In this document: positions 24,697 to 32,274 of the stretch, piece after piece
Numbering within the stretch: position 1 is the first letter of the stretch
How the letters are laid out: each line of letters starts with the position of its first letter
Assembly (NCBI RefSeq): GCF_000172555.1
Contig: NZ_ABOX02000063.1
Location: 1-32,286, forward strand
Reading direction: 5' to 3'
DNA from: Pedosphaera parvula Ellin514
Lineage (GTDB): Bacteria > Verrucomicrobiota > Verrucomicrobiia > Limisphaerales > Pedosphaeraceae
Length of the DNA stretch: 32,286 nt
The notes under the pieces: model-generated
What the model was told of the DNA's origin: nothing
Database searches by the model: none
Seen by the model: only the letters and a program-made list of their open reading frames with translations
Translations under genes and position numbers: made by a program

Positions 24697-25695
24697 TTAC
24701 GTTAACTTTTCCAGGATGGCGATGATGGTTTGCAGCGCATTTCCCTCCAAACGGTTATTCACATACAAAAACAGTTTGCTCAACCCCTCTTTTGCCAGGG
24801 CCTTCTTGATCAATTTTGCCGCCGCCACCCGCACATCCTCATACGGTTCCTTCAACCGGTCGTACGGTTTGAACTTATCCACCGCTTCCTGATATTTCCG
24901 ACCGGGCTTCAGCAGTAATCGCGCGCCCGCAAACTCCGGATTCGTCACGCTCCCCGGCAGCTCCAGTTGGTCGCTCACCGGCGGCATCTCGGCCCAACTG
25001 TTGTACACATGGGTTACGCCATGCCGTGCCAACATCTCAAAATAGTCCGGATGGAGAAAATTCCGGTTCCGAATCTCCACACCATACCGCCAACCCTTCG
25101 GCAACTTTCCCAGGAATTGGTCCAACGCCTCCACAAAATCTCGACCGCGCGCAAAATCATGGGGACCAAACCGTGAAAACTCGAACATCAACAAACCAAT
25201 GTTCTTTTTAAACTCCTCGCACGGTTTCAGGAAGGCTGCGGCAAACAAATCCGCATTCAAAAAATGCTCATTCGGTCTGCCCGCGCGCAAACCAAACCGC
25301 GGCAGTTCGGGAAATTGTTTGATGGTGATGTCATCGGTCACCTTGAAGGTAAACAGAAAATCCTCCGGCACCTCCGAAACCAGGTTCTTAAGATAGCGTT
25401 CATCCGGGAATTTATAGTACGCCGCGTCCACGCATACGCTCTTGAACACCTCCGCATACTCGCCCAGGCACAACCGGTCAAATCGTGTCTCGGAAAATTT
25501 TCCACGGTAAATGTAACGATCCTCCTGATACAACATCCCGCGCCAACCTGGATATTTCCACGACGACGTCCCGATGTAGATACCCTTGTCCGCCAGTCCG
25601 GAGATCGATGCCTTCAGCTTGTCTCGATCAAATGCCGTCCCGGAAGAATTGGCCGTTGGAAGCAATAAATTGGGTTGGCTGGCATTGTCGCTCAT
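24697..25695 (-). CDS. DUF72 (YecE-like) TIM-barrel protein
   Basis: 332 residues. IYIGTSSWKYPGWRGMLYQ (about 35-53) is the DUF72 start; FSETRFDRLCLGEYAEVFKSVCVDAAYYKFP, DFLFTFKVTDDITIK, GLLMFEFSRFG, WRYGVEIRNRNF and THVYNSWAEMPP follow in family order, and LFLYVNNRLEGNALQTI near the end matches the conserved NN-x-x-G-x-A segment. DUF72 proteins are TIM-barrel folds with no settled biochemical role, though some sit near DNA-repair genes. GAGGGG gives a ribosome site before the ATG. It is on the lexA strand, 73 bp upstream of it, so read-through from this gene into lexA is possible. Confidence 0.9.
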   Translation of the reverse strand: MSDNASQPNLLLPTANSSGTAFDRDKLKASISGLADKGIYIGTSSWKYPGWRGMLYQEDRYIYRGKFSETRFDRLCLGEYAEVFKSVCVDAAYYKFPDERYLKNLVSEVPEDFLFTFKVTDDITIKQFPELPRFGLRAGRPNEHFLNADLFAAAFLKPCEEFKKNIGLLMFEFSRFGPHDFARGRDFVEALDQFLGKLPKGWRYGVEIRNRNFLHPDYFEMLARHGVTHVYNSWAEMPPVSDQLELPGSVTNPEFAGARLLLKPGRKYQEAVDKFKPYDRLKEPYEDVRVAAAKLIKKALAKEGLSKLFLYVNNRLEGNALQTIIAILEKLT

Positions 25696-25779
25696 TTTCC
25701 CCTCTAAATTGTATGCCGCGATTCACCTTCCATTTAGTCCAGTATATGCCCTGGTTTTCAATGGTTCCCATCCTTAACC

Positions 25780-25799
25780 CTGCCCGATAGTTGGGGCAG
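25780..25799. repeat. short inverted repeat beside the MITE-like element
   Basis: CTGCCC (25780-25785) and GGGCAG (25794-25799) enclose 8 bp and abut the left end of the 260-bp element. It lies in the upstream region of the DUF72 gene and may be an operator or chance. Confidence 0.3.
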
Positions 25800-25800
25800 T

Positions 25801-26060
25801 TATACCGAATGCCGAAAGAAATTTCCGAATGGCAGGAGGGATTTTGGTTTGAGGCAAGGCGGAGGCCGCAGGCGCTATCCCTAGATAGCGACCAGGCCGA
25901 CAACGCCGCCTCAAATCAAAAGCACCCTGCACCCAATGACTAACGCAGTTCCTCTTCCCCAAGGCCATGGCCTTTTCAGTCTCCACTTTCATCAGGCTCG
26001 TCGCCTCCTTTCATCCGGTTCTTTTCCCCATTCCGGAAATTAATTTTGGCATTCGGTATA
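25801..26060. mobile_element. MITE-like non-coding element with terminal inverted repeats
   Basis: The ends are inverted copies of each other: left 25801-25832 and right 26028-26060. They share an identical 13-bp tip (TATACCGAATGCC) and about 28 of 32 positions overall, with one 1-bp gap. If the true TIR starts at TACCGAAT, the element is flanked by TA on both sides, as after insertion by an IS630/Tc1-type transposase. The interior codes for nothing and contains a nested hairpin (25842-25921). At 260 bp it is MITE-sized. Family name unknown to me. Confidence 0.65.
25842..25921. repeat. nested palindrome inside the MITE-like element
   Basis: An outer stem pairs 25842-25855 (TTTTGGTTTGAGGC) with 25908-25921 at 13 of 14 positions. 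An inner perfect stem pairs CGCTATC (25873-25879) with GATAGCG (25884-25890) around a CCTA loop. The single strand or RNA would fold into a long interrupted hairpin, REP/cruciform-like. Confidence 0.7.
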
Positions 26061-26124
26061 GTCCGCCAGATAACTCCTTCAAAGTCCCGGGGAGGACTAA
26101 ACCGGCACCGAATAAAAAGAGACT

Positions 26125-26328
26125 CTAAGCCGTTTCCCCATCAATCTCCCATGCCACGCCATCCTCATCCGTTCCATCCCCCTTGGTCCCAAGAAACACC
26201 CTCGCTTCCTTGATCGCTTTTTCATAAGTATTCGCGTCCAGGCGCATCACCGTCTTCGCGCCCCGCCCATTTTCATATTCAAGGTCAAAGCTGCCGTCTG
26301 GCCGGTCTGATAATGTGGCTCTCTTCAT
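26125..26328 (-). CDS. small hypothetical protein (67 residues)
   Basis: MKRATLSDRPDGSFDLEYENGRGAKTVMRLDANTYEKAIKEARVFLGTKGDGTDEDGVAWEIDGETA-type acidic soluble protein: two or three beta strands, one helix (about 32-44) and an acidic tail; no TM or signal. The frame extends to 26373, but the ATG at 26328, 5 bp after the stop of the Sel1 gene, is the likely start, giving a coupled pair. I do not recognise a named family. Codon use matches the neighbours. Confidence 0.65.
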   Translation of the reverse strand: MKRATLSDRPDGSFDLEYENGRGAKTVMRLDANTYEKAIKEARVFLGTKGDGTDEDGVAWEIDGETA

Positions 26329-26333
26329 GACTA

Positions 26334-26876
26334 TTATTTGTGAACGGTATTTGCATTTTTGGCCAGAAAACACTTTACCCGGTTATGACCGTCCGCCACA
26401 TCCTCACGTGTCATTTTAAGAGCCATGGACTCGCACGCCTGATGTGAACCCTTATATCCCTGCGCCGCCGCCAGTTGATACCACTTGTAAGCTTCAATCC
26501 ATGTTTCATGATTGTCCATTCCCGCCTTACTGGCACGTTGATGGTTCATGCCCAACTGATGTTGCGCCCCCGCATCTCCAAGCATGGCCGCCTTTTCAAA
26601 CCATACTGTCGCCTTCACTTCATCCCGTGCCACACCCTGACCATGTGCATACATCATTCCCAAATTGAATTGTGCGAGCGCATGGCTTTGGTCCGCTGCT
26701 TTTAGATACCACTCGGCCGCCTGCGCATAATCCCGCTCTGGTTCCGCCAGATTGGCAAATTTCATTCCCCTATTAAACTGCACCTCCGCGTCCTCAAGAT
26801 TGGCCTCCGCGCCAGCTATTTCCAGAACGGGCTTCGGGGCATGCGAAAATAATTTTGAGAACCAGGATTTTGCCAT
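26334..26876 (-). CDS. Sel1-repeat protein
   Basis: 180 residues with three Sel1-like (TPR-related) repeats: about 30-66 (VQFNRGMKFA...YAQAAEWYLKAADQ), 67-103 (ALAQFNLGMMYAHGQGVARDEVKATVWFEKAAML) and 104-143 (AGAQHQLGM...WIEAYKWYQLAAAQGYKGS). The C-terminal segment (ESMALKMTREDVADGHNRVKCFL) is a capping helix. No signal peptide despite a hydrophobic start (WFSKLF). It is probably a protein-binding scaffold. It precedes a small hypothetical gene by 5 bp. Confidence 0.88.
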   Translation of the reverse strand: MAKSWFSKLFSHAPKPVLEIAGAEANLEDAEVQFNRGMKFANLAEPERDYAQAAEWYLKAADQSHALAQFNLGMMYAHGQGVARDEVKATVWFEKAAMLGDAGAQHQLGMNHQRASKAGMDNHETWIEAYKWYQLAAAQGYKGSHQACESMALKMTREDVADGHNRVKCFLAKNANTVHK

Positions 26877-26954
26877 GATGCCAACAGTAAGCTAATCCAA
26901 CCGGAACACAAGGAACGCTTTTGGACTGCACACGGTCTCGTGCTCTCAACTCAT

Positions 26955-27935
26955 TCAAGCCGTCGCATGCTCCTCCTCGCATCGATGCACTTCCACGGTT
27001 ACATGAACCAATTCCTCATGCTCCTTCAACCTCGCTTTATAAATATCCGGCGATTTGGGCTGATGCGCCACCACCGAAATTATCGCCGCAAATTTGTTCA
27101 CTCCCAGTTGCCAGATGTGCAGATCGGTAATCGTGGAGTCGGCATCAGACTCAATCGCCTTGCGGATTTCCTCATTCAGATCCGTCTCCTCCGGCTCGCG
27201 ATCCAAAAGAATGATATTCGTCTGGCGGATAAGGCTATAAGCCCATTGTGCAATGACTCCTGCACCCACAATTCCCATCACCGGGTCCAACCAACTCCAA
27301 CCTGCCAGTTTCCCGGCAACGAGTGCCACGATGGCCAACATCGAAGTTACTGCATCCGCGATTACATGAATATAAGCAGCCTTTAGATTGATATCATGAT
27401 CGTGTGCATGGCCATGCTTATGATCATCATCATGGCCGTGGTCATGCGAATGTTCATGTCCGTGATCATGCCCATGATGATGGCTGTCTTTGAGTAACCA
27501 GGCGCTCACTACATTCACGATCAAGCCCACAACTGCCACAGCAATGGCTTCGTTATAATGTATCTGGACAGGAGAAAACAAACGTTCTACCGATTCATAA
27601 ACCATGAACAACCCGATGATCCCCAAAATCAACGCGCTGGTGTAGGCGCCCAACACTCCCACCTTCCCGGTACCGAAGCTGTATCTGTGATTCCCCGCAT
27701 TCTTGCGGCACACCGCATAAGACCAGGCCGCGATGAAAAACGCCACCACGTGCGTGCTCATATGCCAACCGTCGGCAAACAAGGCCATCGAATGCAGTTT
27801 CAGGCCACCAACAATTTCCACCACCATCATCACTGCCGTGAAGGCAATTACCCTCCGGGTATTCTTTTCCGCCGAGGTAAAATCCTCGACAAAGTTATGA
27901 TGATGTTGCCATTGGGCTTTGTGTGTCTGATGCAT
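26955..27935 (-). CDS. dmeF: cation diffusion facilitator, DmeF-type Co/Ni (Zn) exporter
   Basis: 326-residue inner-membrane metal/proton antiporter. VMMVVEIVGG and FADGWHMSTH (53-62; Asp55, His58) and HVIADAVTS (190-198; His190, Asp194) form the transport site of TM2 and TM5. Six TM helices are predicted. The loop before TM5 (about 152-180) is a very His/Asp-rich metal-binding stretch with 14 histidines. The N-terminus MHQTHKAQWQHHHNF is typical of DmeF. The frame is open to 28064, but the ATG at 27935 is just 4 bp after the upstream porin stop, and only this start gives the family N-terminus. Cobalt/nickel is the usual DmeF substrate; other divalent metals cannot be excluded. Confidence 0.92.
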   Translation of the reverse strand: MHQTHKAQWQHHHNFVEDFTSAEKNTRRVIAFTAVMMVVEIVGGLKLHSMALFADGWHMSTHVVAFFIAAWSYAVCRKNAGNHRYSFGTGKVGVLGAYTSALILGIIGLFMVYESVERLFSPVQIHYNEAIAVAVVGLIVNVVSAWLLKDSHHHGHDHGHEHSHDHGHDDDHKHGHAHDHDINLKAAYIHVIADAVTSMLAIVALVAGKLAGWSWLDPVMGIVGAGVIAQWAYSLIRQTNIILLDREPEETDLNEEIRKAIESDADSTITDLHIWQLGVNKFAAIISVVAHQPKSPDIYKARLKEHEELVHVTVEVHRCEEEHATA

Positions 27936-27939
27936 AGCG

Positions 27940-29352
27940 TCAAAATGCAAAATGTAATCTCGCTGAAAAAACCGATACCGGCCCTCGATCCCGGTTAAAT
28001 GCCGGATGATTGATAAACTGATAATCTCCAGCGCCGTGGACCGTTTTCCAGATCTGGAAATCATAATAGATTTCCATCAATTCTTCCAGCCCATACGTCA
28101 ACGCGCCATCCCCGGCCAGGATGCCCAACCCTCCCGCTGCAAAAAATTCCTGGTGCACATGGGTGATTCCATTGATCGCTCCTCCCAGGCCCAAAGTGTC
28201 GTCCGGACGGCTCCAGAAACTGCCTTTGACACTCAATCCCAAGGAGGCGGCATGGTCCACGTCACTGAACATCCAGGCTTCATTTTGCCCGTCACTCCAA
28301 CCCAGACGCATGAAAACCCCAATGTCCTTCACCAATTCCTGCTCCACATTCAACCCAACACCATACTTAAATCGGTACTCGCGCGTCAGGGTGATATTCT
28401 CGTTAAGGCTGGGGTTATTGAGCGTCTCCTGGTAACTCCCCATGTGCGCCTGATTCAGGTAACCCAGCAGGCGAATAGCCCCGGGGTGCTCATTCAATGT
28501 GTGACGGTGCTCCAGTTCAGTCACCATTGCCCACGCCTTTGTATAGGCCTGATCCTGGGCCACTCCATTAGACGTGCGCGGCACCTGAAAAAATCCATAG
28601 CGCGCCGTCCACGAAGGTTGATTCAATTCCACAGCCAGACCCGTCATGAAGCCCAGACTGTCTGCTGGATAGTCCCAGGCCTGGTTGGCCATCAGGCTCC
28701 AGTTCATAAACTGGGTTCGCGGATCATTGGCGTAGGCGTTGTTGTCGAAAATATCCTTCGCGCTCATTTTGCCGACCGTGAGCGTGACGCGCGAAACATC
28801 CCGCTCGCCGGCCAGATGCAGATCATCTCCTGTTACGTTCTCCAGTTCTCCACCCAGGCCAATGGTTTGCCTGATGAAAAGACGGGAGATGTTCACGTTG
28901 GGAACCTTGGTGCCGACCCGGAATGCCTCGCCATTCGGAAAACCTTCGACTCCCCGCGTACCGCTGAATCCGAACCCCTGCCACATCAAGCCATCCACAT
29001 GGAACTCGGCTCCAGGCCACAATCTTCTCCCCACCAGCAGGTCAAGCGACCCGGTTTCATCGACCTCATTCACGTTCCGCAAGCTGTTTGGCCCGGAATA
29101 TTTGGCCGGAAAACCGGGATGATACTGCAGAATATAAGTATTTTGCGCGTGCCAGCTCCACATTTCTGTTTTGGGCTCGGCATTGGTCTGGCCGGAAGCT
29201 TCGGCATTGCTCTTGAATCCGGGAGAGATGGGTTCCGTGGAACCGTTACTGGGATTTTCAGCGGCTGACACAACAGGCGCGGCGACCAGTGCTACCAGCC
29301 ATACCGCTCTCGTTCGCTTCCAATTACCGCGGATCTTCATGGGTTTAAACAC
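27940..29352 (-). CDS. OprB-family carbohydrate-selective outer-membrane porin
   Basis: 470 residues with a signal peptide (basic start, hydrophobic core about 17-30), then WSWHAQNTYILQYHPGFPAKYSGPNSL, the OprB-like first strand, ETGSLDLLVGRRLWPGAEFHVDG, SRVTLTVGKMSAKDIFDNNAYANDPRTQFMNWSLM, and a C-terminal strand ending FSARLHFAF, as outer-membrane barrels do. Start is GTG at 29352 preceded by GGTGA; the ATG at 29340 is an alternative. The dmeF gene begins 4 bp after its stop, so porin and metal exporter are co-expressed. OprB relatives usually pass sugars; metal linkage here suggests another cargo. Confidence 0.85.
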   Translation of the reverse strand: MFKPMKIRGNWKRTRAVWLVALVAAPVVSAAENPSNGSTEPISPGFKSNAEASGQTNAEPKTEMWSWHAQNTYILQYHPGFPAKYSGPNSLRNVNEVDETGSLDLLVGRRLWPGAEFHVDGLMWQGFGFSGTRGVEGFPNGEAFRVGTKVPNVNISRLFIRQTIGLGGELENVTGDDLHLAGERDVSRVTLTVGKMSAKDIFDNNAYANDPRTQFMNWSLMANQAWDYPADSLGFMTGLAVELNQPSWTARYGFFQVPRTSNGVAQDQAYTKAWAMVTELEHRHTLNEHPGAIRLLGYLNQAHMGSYQETLNNPSLNENITLTREYRFKYGVGLNVEQELVKDIGVFMRLGWSDGQNEAWMFSDVDHAASLGLSVKGSFWSRPDDTLGLGGAINGITHVHQEFFAAGGLGILAGDGALTYGLEELMEIYYDFQIWKTVHGAGDYQFINHPAFNRDRGPVSVFSARLHFAF

Positions 29353-29495
29353 TATTCACCGCCAACTTCTTTGAGCAAGCTTCGCCGCCTCGGCCTACAA
29401 TGAGCAAAAGCGCTTTCGAGTGCCACTTTAAAGGCATGAACTGTGGCGTTAAATGGAGATTCTCATTCTGGTCGAGGGCAGCTAATATCGTTCCG

Positions 29496-30017
29496 ATGAC
29501 TATGATCAGGAATTATCTGCCGCTCGCTCGACGTTACCTCGCCATCCTGGCCATGGCATTGTGGATGGGCGGCTTCACTTTCTATTCGCTTATCGTCATC
29601 CCCACCGCCAGCAAGGTTCTTGGAGGCGAACGGGAAGTTGGGTTTGTAACTCAACAAGTCACCAATTGGCTCAACCTTATTGGCATCGGCGCACTTCTAA
29701 TCCTGCTCTGGAATACGCTTGCCGAACGCAAAAAGGCGGGTTTTCTCGTCAGTTATGGACTGCCAGCCACCTGGCTTGTCATGGTTCTTTCGCTCATTGG
29801 ACTGTTTTTCGCCCATGCCTGGATTGACCAACTATTGGATACCGCAAATCATAAAGTCCTCAGCTACTCGCATTTCTTTGACCGGCATCGTCTTTACATG
29901 ATCATTGCCACGATCCAATGGTGCAGCGCGCTGGCCCATCTTCTCTTGATACTCCTGGCCGGACAAAAGGTTGGCGGTCTCGGTTCACAACGGGAGACGG
30001 AGCTCGTCACTTCTTAG
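29496..30017 (+). CDS. hypothetical four-helix membrane protein
   Basis: 173 residues from the ATG at 29496 (MTMIRNYLPLARRYLAIL). Four hydrophobic helices are visible: LAILAMALWMGGFTFYSLIVI, LNLIGIGALLILLW, LVSYGLPATWLVMVLSLIGLFF and IIATIQWCSALAHLLLILLAG. The conserved-looking FTFYSLIVIPTASKVLGG and HFFDRHRLYMI loops suggest a real family, possibly related to DUF4149-type proteins, but I do not recognise it firmly. The frame is open upstream to 29400; those 32 residues are soluble and irregular. No ribosome site is visible. It is divergent from the porin and overlaps lysE-type gene ends by 11 bp (convergent). Confidence 0.7.
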   Translation: MTMIRNYLPLARRYLAILAMALWMGGFTFYSLIVIPTASKVLGGEREVGFVTQQVTNWLNLIGIGALLILLWNTLAERKKAGFLVSYGLPATWLVMVLSLIGLFFAHAWIDQLLDTANHKVLSYSHFFDRHRLYMIIATIQWCSALAHLLLILLAGQKVGGLGSQRETELVTS

Positions 30018-30669
30018 CCAACGCCAGGATCATGTGAACACCATTGATCGCGGCGAAAACCAGGAGACAAATCCCCGAAGCCTTCTGCATTCGCACCAGG
30101 GTTTTATCTTTGAATTTCCTGTGGCCAAGCGAAACCGCCCAGCTCAAACCCAGAAACCAGAGCAAAGTTCCCAATAGCACTCCCAGCACGCAAAAACCCT
30201 TGCTTTCCCACGTCGGTTGCACCCATTCGTGGGAGATGAAATGGGCTCCAAGAATGACCCATCCCAGAAAGACGCCAGGATTGGCCATCACGCGAACGAA
30301 TCCGGTCATGAAAGCCGAGTGAGGATGCAGTTTGATTTCAATCTTTTCCTCCACCTTGCTTGCATGCGGAACCGTCGTTGTCATCAGAAATTTCAACCCC
30401 AATCCCAGCATGAATACGAAACTGACCAGTTCCATGGCCGCTTGAATCAGGCCTTTGCTAAAGAATGAAGCAAAACTGCTGAAAGCGAATCCGCAATAAA
30501 TGACCTCCATCAACGACGCCCCGATCCCAATCAAAGCCGCCCATTTAAATCCGCGCCTCGCCCCTTCATTTATGATGGTGGCGTTGATGGGTCCGACCGG
30601 AATGGATAAAATAAGACCGCTGAGAAAACCGGTCAATATGGCAATGAAGGTGGGATAGAGATCCGACAT
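30007..30669 (-). CDS. LysE-family amino-acid / metabolite exporter
   Basis: 220-residue inner-membrane exporter with about six helices. GFLSGLILSIPVGPINATIINEGARRGFKWAALIGIGASLMEVIY near the start holds the LysE/RhtB signature PVGP and the G-x-x-x-G region. VRVMANPGVFLGWVILG in the middle is the conserved NPG segment of the second half. Substrates of the family are basic or neutral amino acids; not determinable here. It lies 9 bp downstream of pssA on the same strand, so it may share the psd-pssA transcript. Confidence 0.88.
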   Translation of the reverse strand: MSDLYPTFIAILTGFLSGLILSIPVGPINATIINEGARRGFKWAALIGIGASLMEVIYCGFAFSSFASFFSKGLIQAAMELVSFVFMLGLGLKFLMTTTVPHASKVEEKIEIKLHPHSAFMTGFVRVMANPGVFLGWVILGAHFISHEWVQPTWESKGFCVLGVLLGTLLWFLGLSWAVSLGHRKFKDKTLVRMQKASGICLLVFAAINGVHMILALAKK

Positions 30670-30678
30670 GCGTCATCG

Positions 30679-31533
30679 TCAAACCGTCGGGGCGGCATCA
30701 TCGCCTTCTTCCTCCTCCTCGATTTCCTGCCGCATTTTGCGGGAAATATGCGGCCGGATGAATCCGTAGATCAGGTAGGAGGTAAAAAGAATCGGCAAGG
30801 CCCAAGTCAGGATATGCTCCTGCAGAATCAACACCGCAACGATAAAAATAATGGTTACCAACGTCTTGGTGAAGGTCCTGGTCGCCTTCAAATCAAGCGA
30901 TTTGAACGTCGGATACTTCACCTCGCTCACCATCATGCAGGAAAGAAAAATCATCAGCACCGGGAGGACATATTTCCATGAACCCTGCGCAAATGCCTTT
31001 TCATTCCACCAGATCATGAAATACGTAAGGGACGCCACCATCCCCGCCGCTGAGGGGATGGGAAATCCCAAAAACTCCTTCCCGCCACCACTGCCGGACA
31101 TGGCGGCCAGACAGTTAAACCGGGCCAACCGAAACGCACCGCAAATCAAATAGATGGAAGCAATGAACCAGCCAATCTGCGGGTAATTCACAAACACATC
31201 CTTCAAAACAATGCGATGCACCAAAAACGCGGGCGCGGCGCCGAACGAAATTAAATCCGCGAGTGAATCAAACTCACGGCCAAACGGGCTTTCGCGCCCC
31301 CCCATGCGCGCCACTCGCCCATCAAATAAATCAAAAATGCAGGCCAGCAGAATGTAAGCGAGCGCAATCTTGATTTGCTTGAAATCGCCGGTGGATAAAT
31401 CCGCCTCCACGATCTTGGTCAGGGCCACAAAACCACACGTGAGATTGCCCGCCGTCAGCAAATTCGGCAGAAAATAGATCTTCAGCTTGGGCGTTTCCGC
31501 TTCCGGCACGTTGGAAGGAGCTGGCGTCGCCAT
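30679..31533 (-). CDS. pssA: CDP-diacylglycerol-serine O-phosphatidyltransferase
   Basis: 284-residue membrane enzyme making phosphatidylserine from CDP-diacylglycerol and serine. The CDP-alcohol phosphotransferase motif is complete: Asp71-Gly72, Ala75-Arg76, Gly85, Asp89 and Asp93 (FDLFDGRVAR...FGREFDSLAD). FLPNLLTAGNLTCGF (21-35) is the usual N-terminal helix. Six or more TM helices, then an acidic C-terminal tail with a run of Glu. The frame is open to 31587, inside psd, but the ATG at 31533, 7 bp after the psd stop, gives the family start. Gene pair psd-pssA forms the phosphatidylethanolamine pathway. Confidence 0.95.
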   Translation of the reverse strand: MATPAPSNVPEAETPKLKIYFLPNLLTAGNLTCGFVALTKIVEADLSTGDFKQIKIALAYILLACIFDLFDGRVARMGGRESPFGREFDSLADLISFGAAPAFLVHRIVLKDVFVNYPQIGWFIASIYLICGAFRLARFNCLAAMSGSGGGKEFLGFPIPSAAGMVASLTYFMIWWNEKAFAQGSWKYVLPVLMIFLSCMMVSEVKYPTFKSLDLKATRTFTKTLVTIIFIVAVLILQEHILTWALPILFTSYLIYGFIRPHISRKMRQEIEEEEEGDDAAPTV

Positions 31534-31540
31534 ATCGTGC

Positions 31541-32227
31541 CTATTCAAGCTTCCCGATGATGGTCTCGCCTCCCACCACCTTATCACGCAACTTAACGTT
31601 GATTTTGGCCGACAGCGGCAGATAAATGTCTGTGCGCGAACCGAATTGAATCAAACTGATGCGTTCGCCGCGCGCCACTTCATCGCCCCCGTTCACGAAC
31701 GGCACAATCCGGCGTGCCAGCACGCCAGCAATCAATCGCAGACCGAGCTTTTCGCCCGGGTGGTCAGTCGATTCAAACCCGATATAGGCGTTTTCATTAT
31801 GAGTCGCCGATTCCGTTTTCATCGCGTTCAGGAACTGGCCATTGGTGTATTTGTAATAAGCCACCTTTCCTGCGATGGGCGCATTCTGCACATGCACGTT
31901 GAGCACCGAGAGGAATACGGAAATACGCTGGCATCGTCCGCCCATGAACTTGGGCTCGTCAATTTCATCGATGGTATCCACCACACCATGGGAGGGCGAA
32001 ACGATCAGATCGGGTCCTGTCGGGACCTTCGCCTCCGGATCACGAAAGAAATAAAGGGTGAAAAGGGCGAAAACGCCCCATAATGCCACGAGAAAAATGG
32101 AGATGCCGAGAATGAAGGTGCCTAACATCGCTGCCAATGCACCGGCGACGAAGATTACGCCGAGCGCAACCAACGTCCAAAAAATCATCTTAAAGGCTGC
32201 CTTGCGGGCTTTGCCGGAATGTCTCAT
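31541..32227 (-). CDS. psd: phosphatidylserine decarboxylase, short (PSD-A) type
   Basis: 228-residue proenzyme that decarboxylates phosphatidylserine to phosphatidylethanolamine. Two N-terminal TM helices (about 13-60) with the LYFFRDPEAKVP motif, then VFLSVLNVHVQNAPIAG (103-120) and the self-cleavage site FGSRTDIYLP (195-204), where Gly196-Ser197 is cut and Ser197 becomes the pyruvoyl group. Length and motifs fit the short PSD-A class. The usual SP-x-DG segment reads SPSHG (77-81), with His80 in the place of the Asp that takes part in self-cleavage in other PSDs. It is the first gene of the psd-pssA pair. Confidence 0.93.
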   Translation of the reverse strand: MRHSGKARKAAFKMIFWTLVALGVIFVAGALAAMLGTFILGISIFLVALWGVFALFTLYFFRDPEAKVPTGPDLIVSPSHGVVDTIDEIDEPKFMGGRCQRISVFLSVLNVHVQNAPIAGKVAYYKYTNGQFLNAMKTESATHNENAYIGFESTDHPGEKLGLRLIAGVLARRIVPFVNGGDEVARGERISLIQFGSRTDIYLPLSAKINVKLRDKVVGGETIIGKLE

Positions 32228-32238
32228 GCGTTTATCCT

Positions 32239-32274
32239 AAAGTCCAAAGTTCAAAAGTTCAAAGTCCAAAGTTC
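32239..32274. repeat. tandem heptamer repeat AAAGTYC
   Basis: Five units in a row: AAAGTCC, AAAGTTC, AAAAGTTC, AAAGTCC, AAAGTTC, just upstream of psd. One unit has an extra A. Short heptamer tracts of this kind occur in intergenic regions of several phyla; their role is unknown. It sits where the psd promoter should be. Confidence 0.85.

Noticed and set aside
25628-25992. Small frames on both strands within the MITE-like element and the DUF72 upstream region
   Set aside because: They cross the inverted repeats and hairpin and have no protein-like composition.
27936-28064. N-terminal extension of the dmeF frame (43 residues)
   Set aside because: It overlaps the 3' end of the porin gene, and the family N-terminus begins at the ATG at 27935.
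28006-29268. 420-codon plus-strand frame antisense to the porin
   Set aside because: Shadow of the GC-biased third codon position of the porin gene; no domain or ribosome site.
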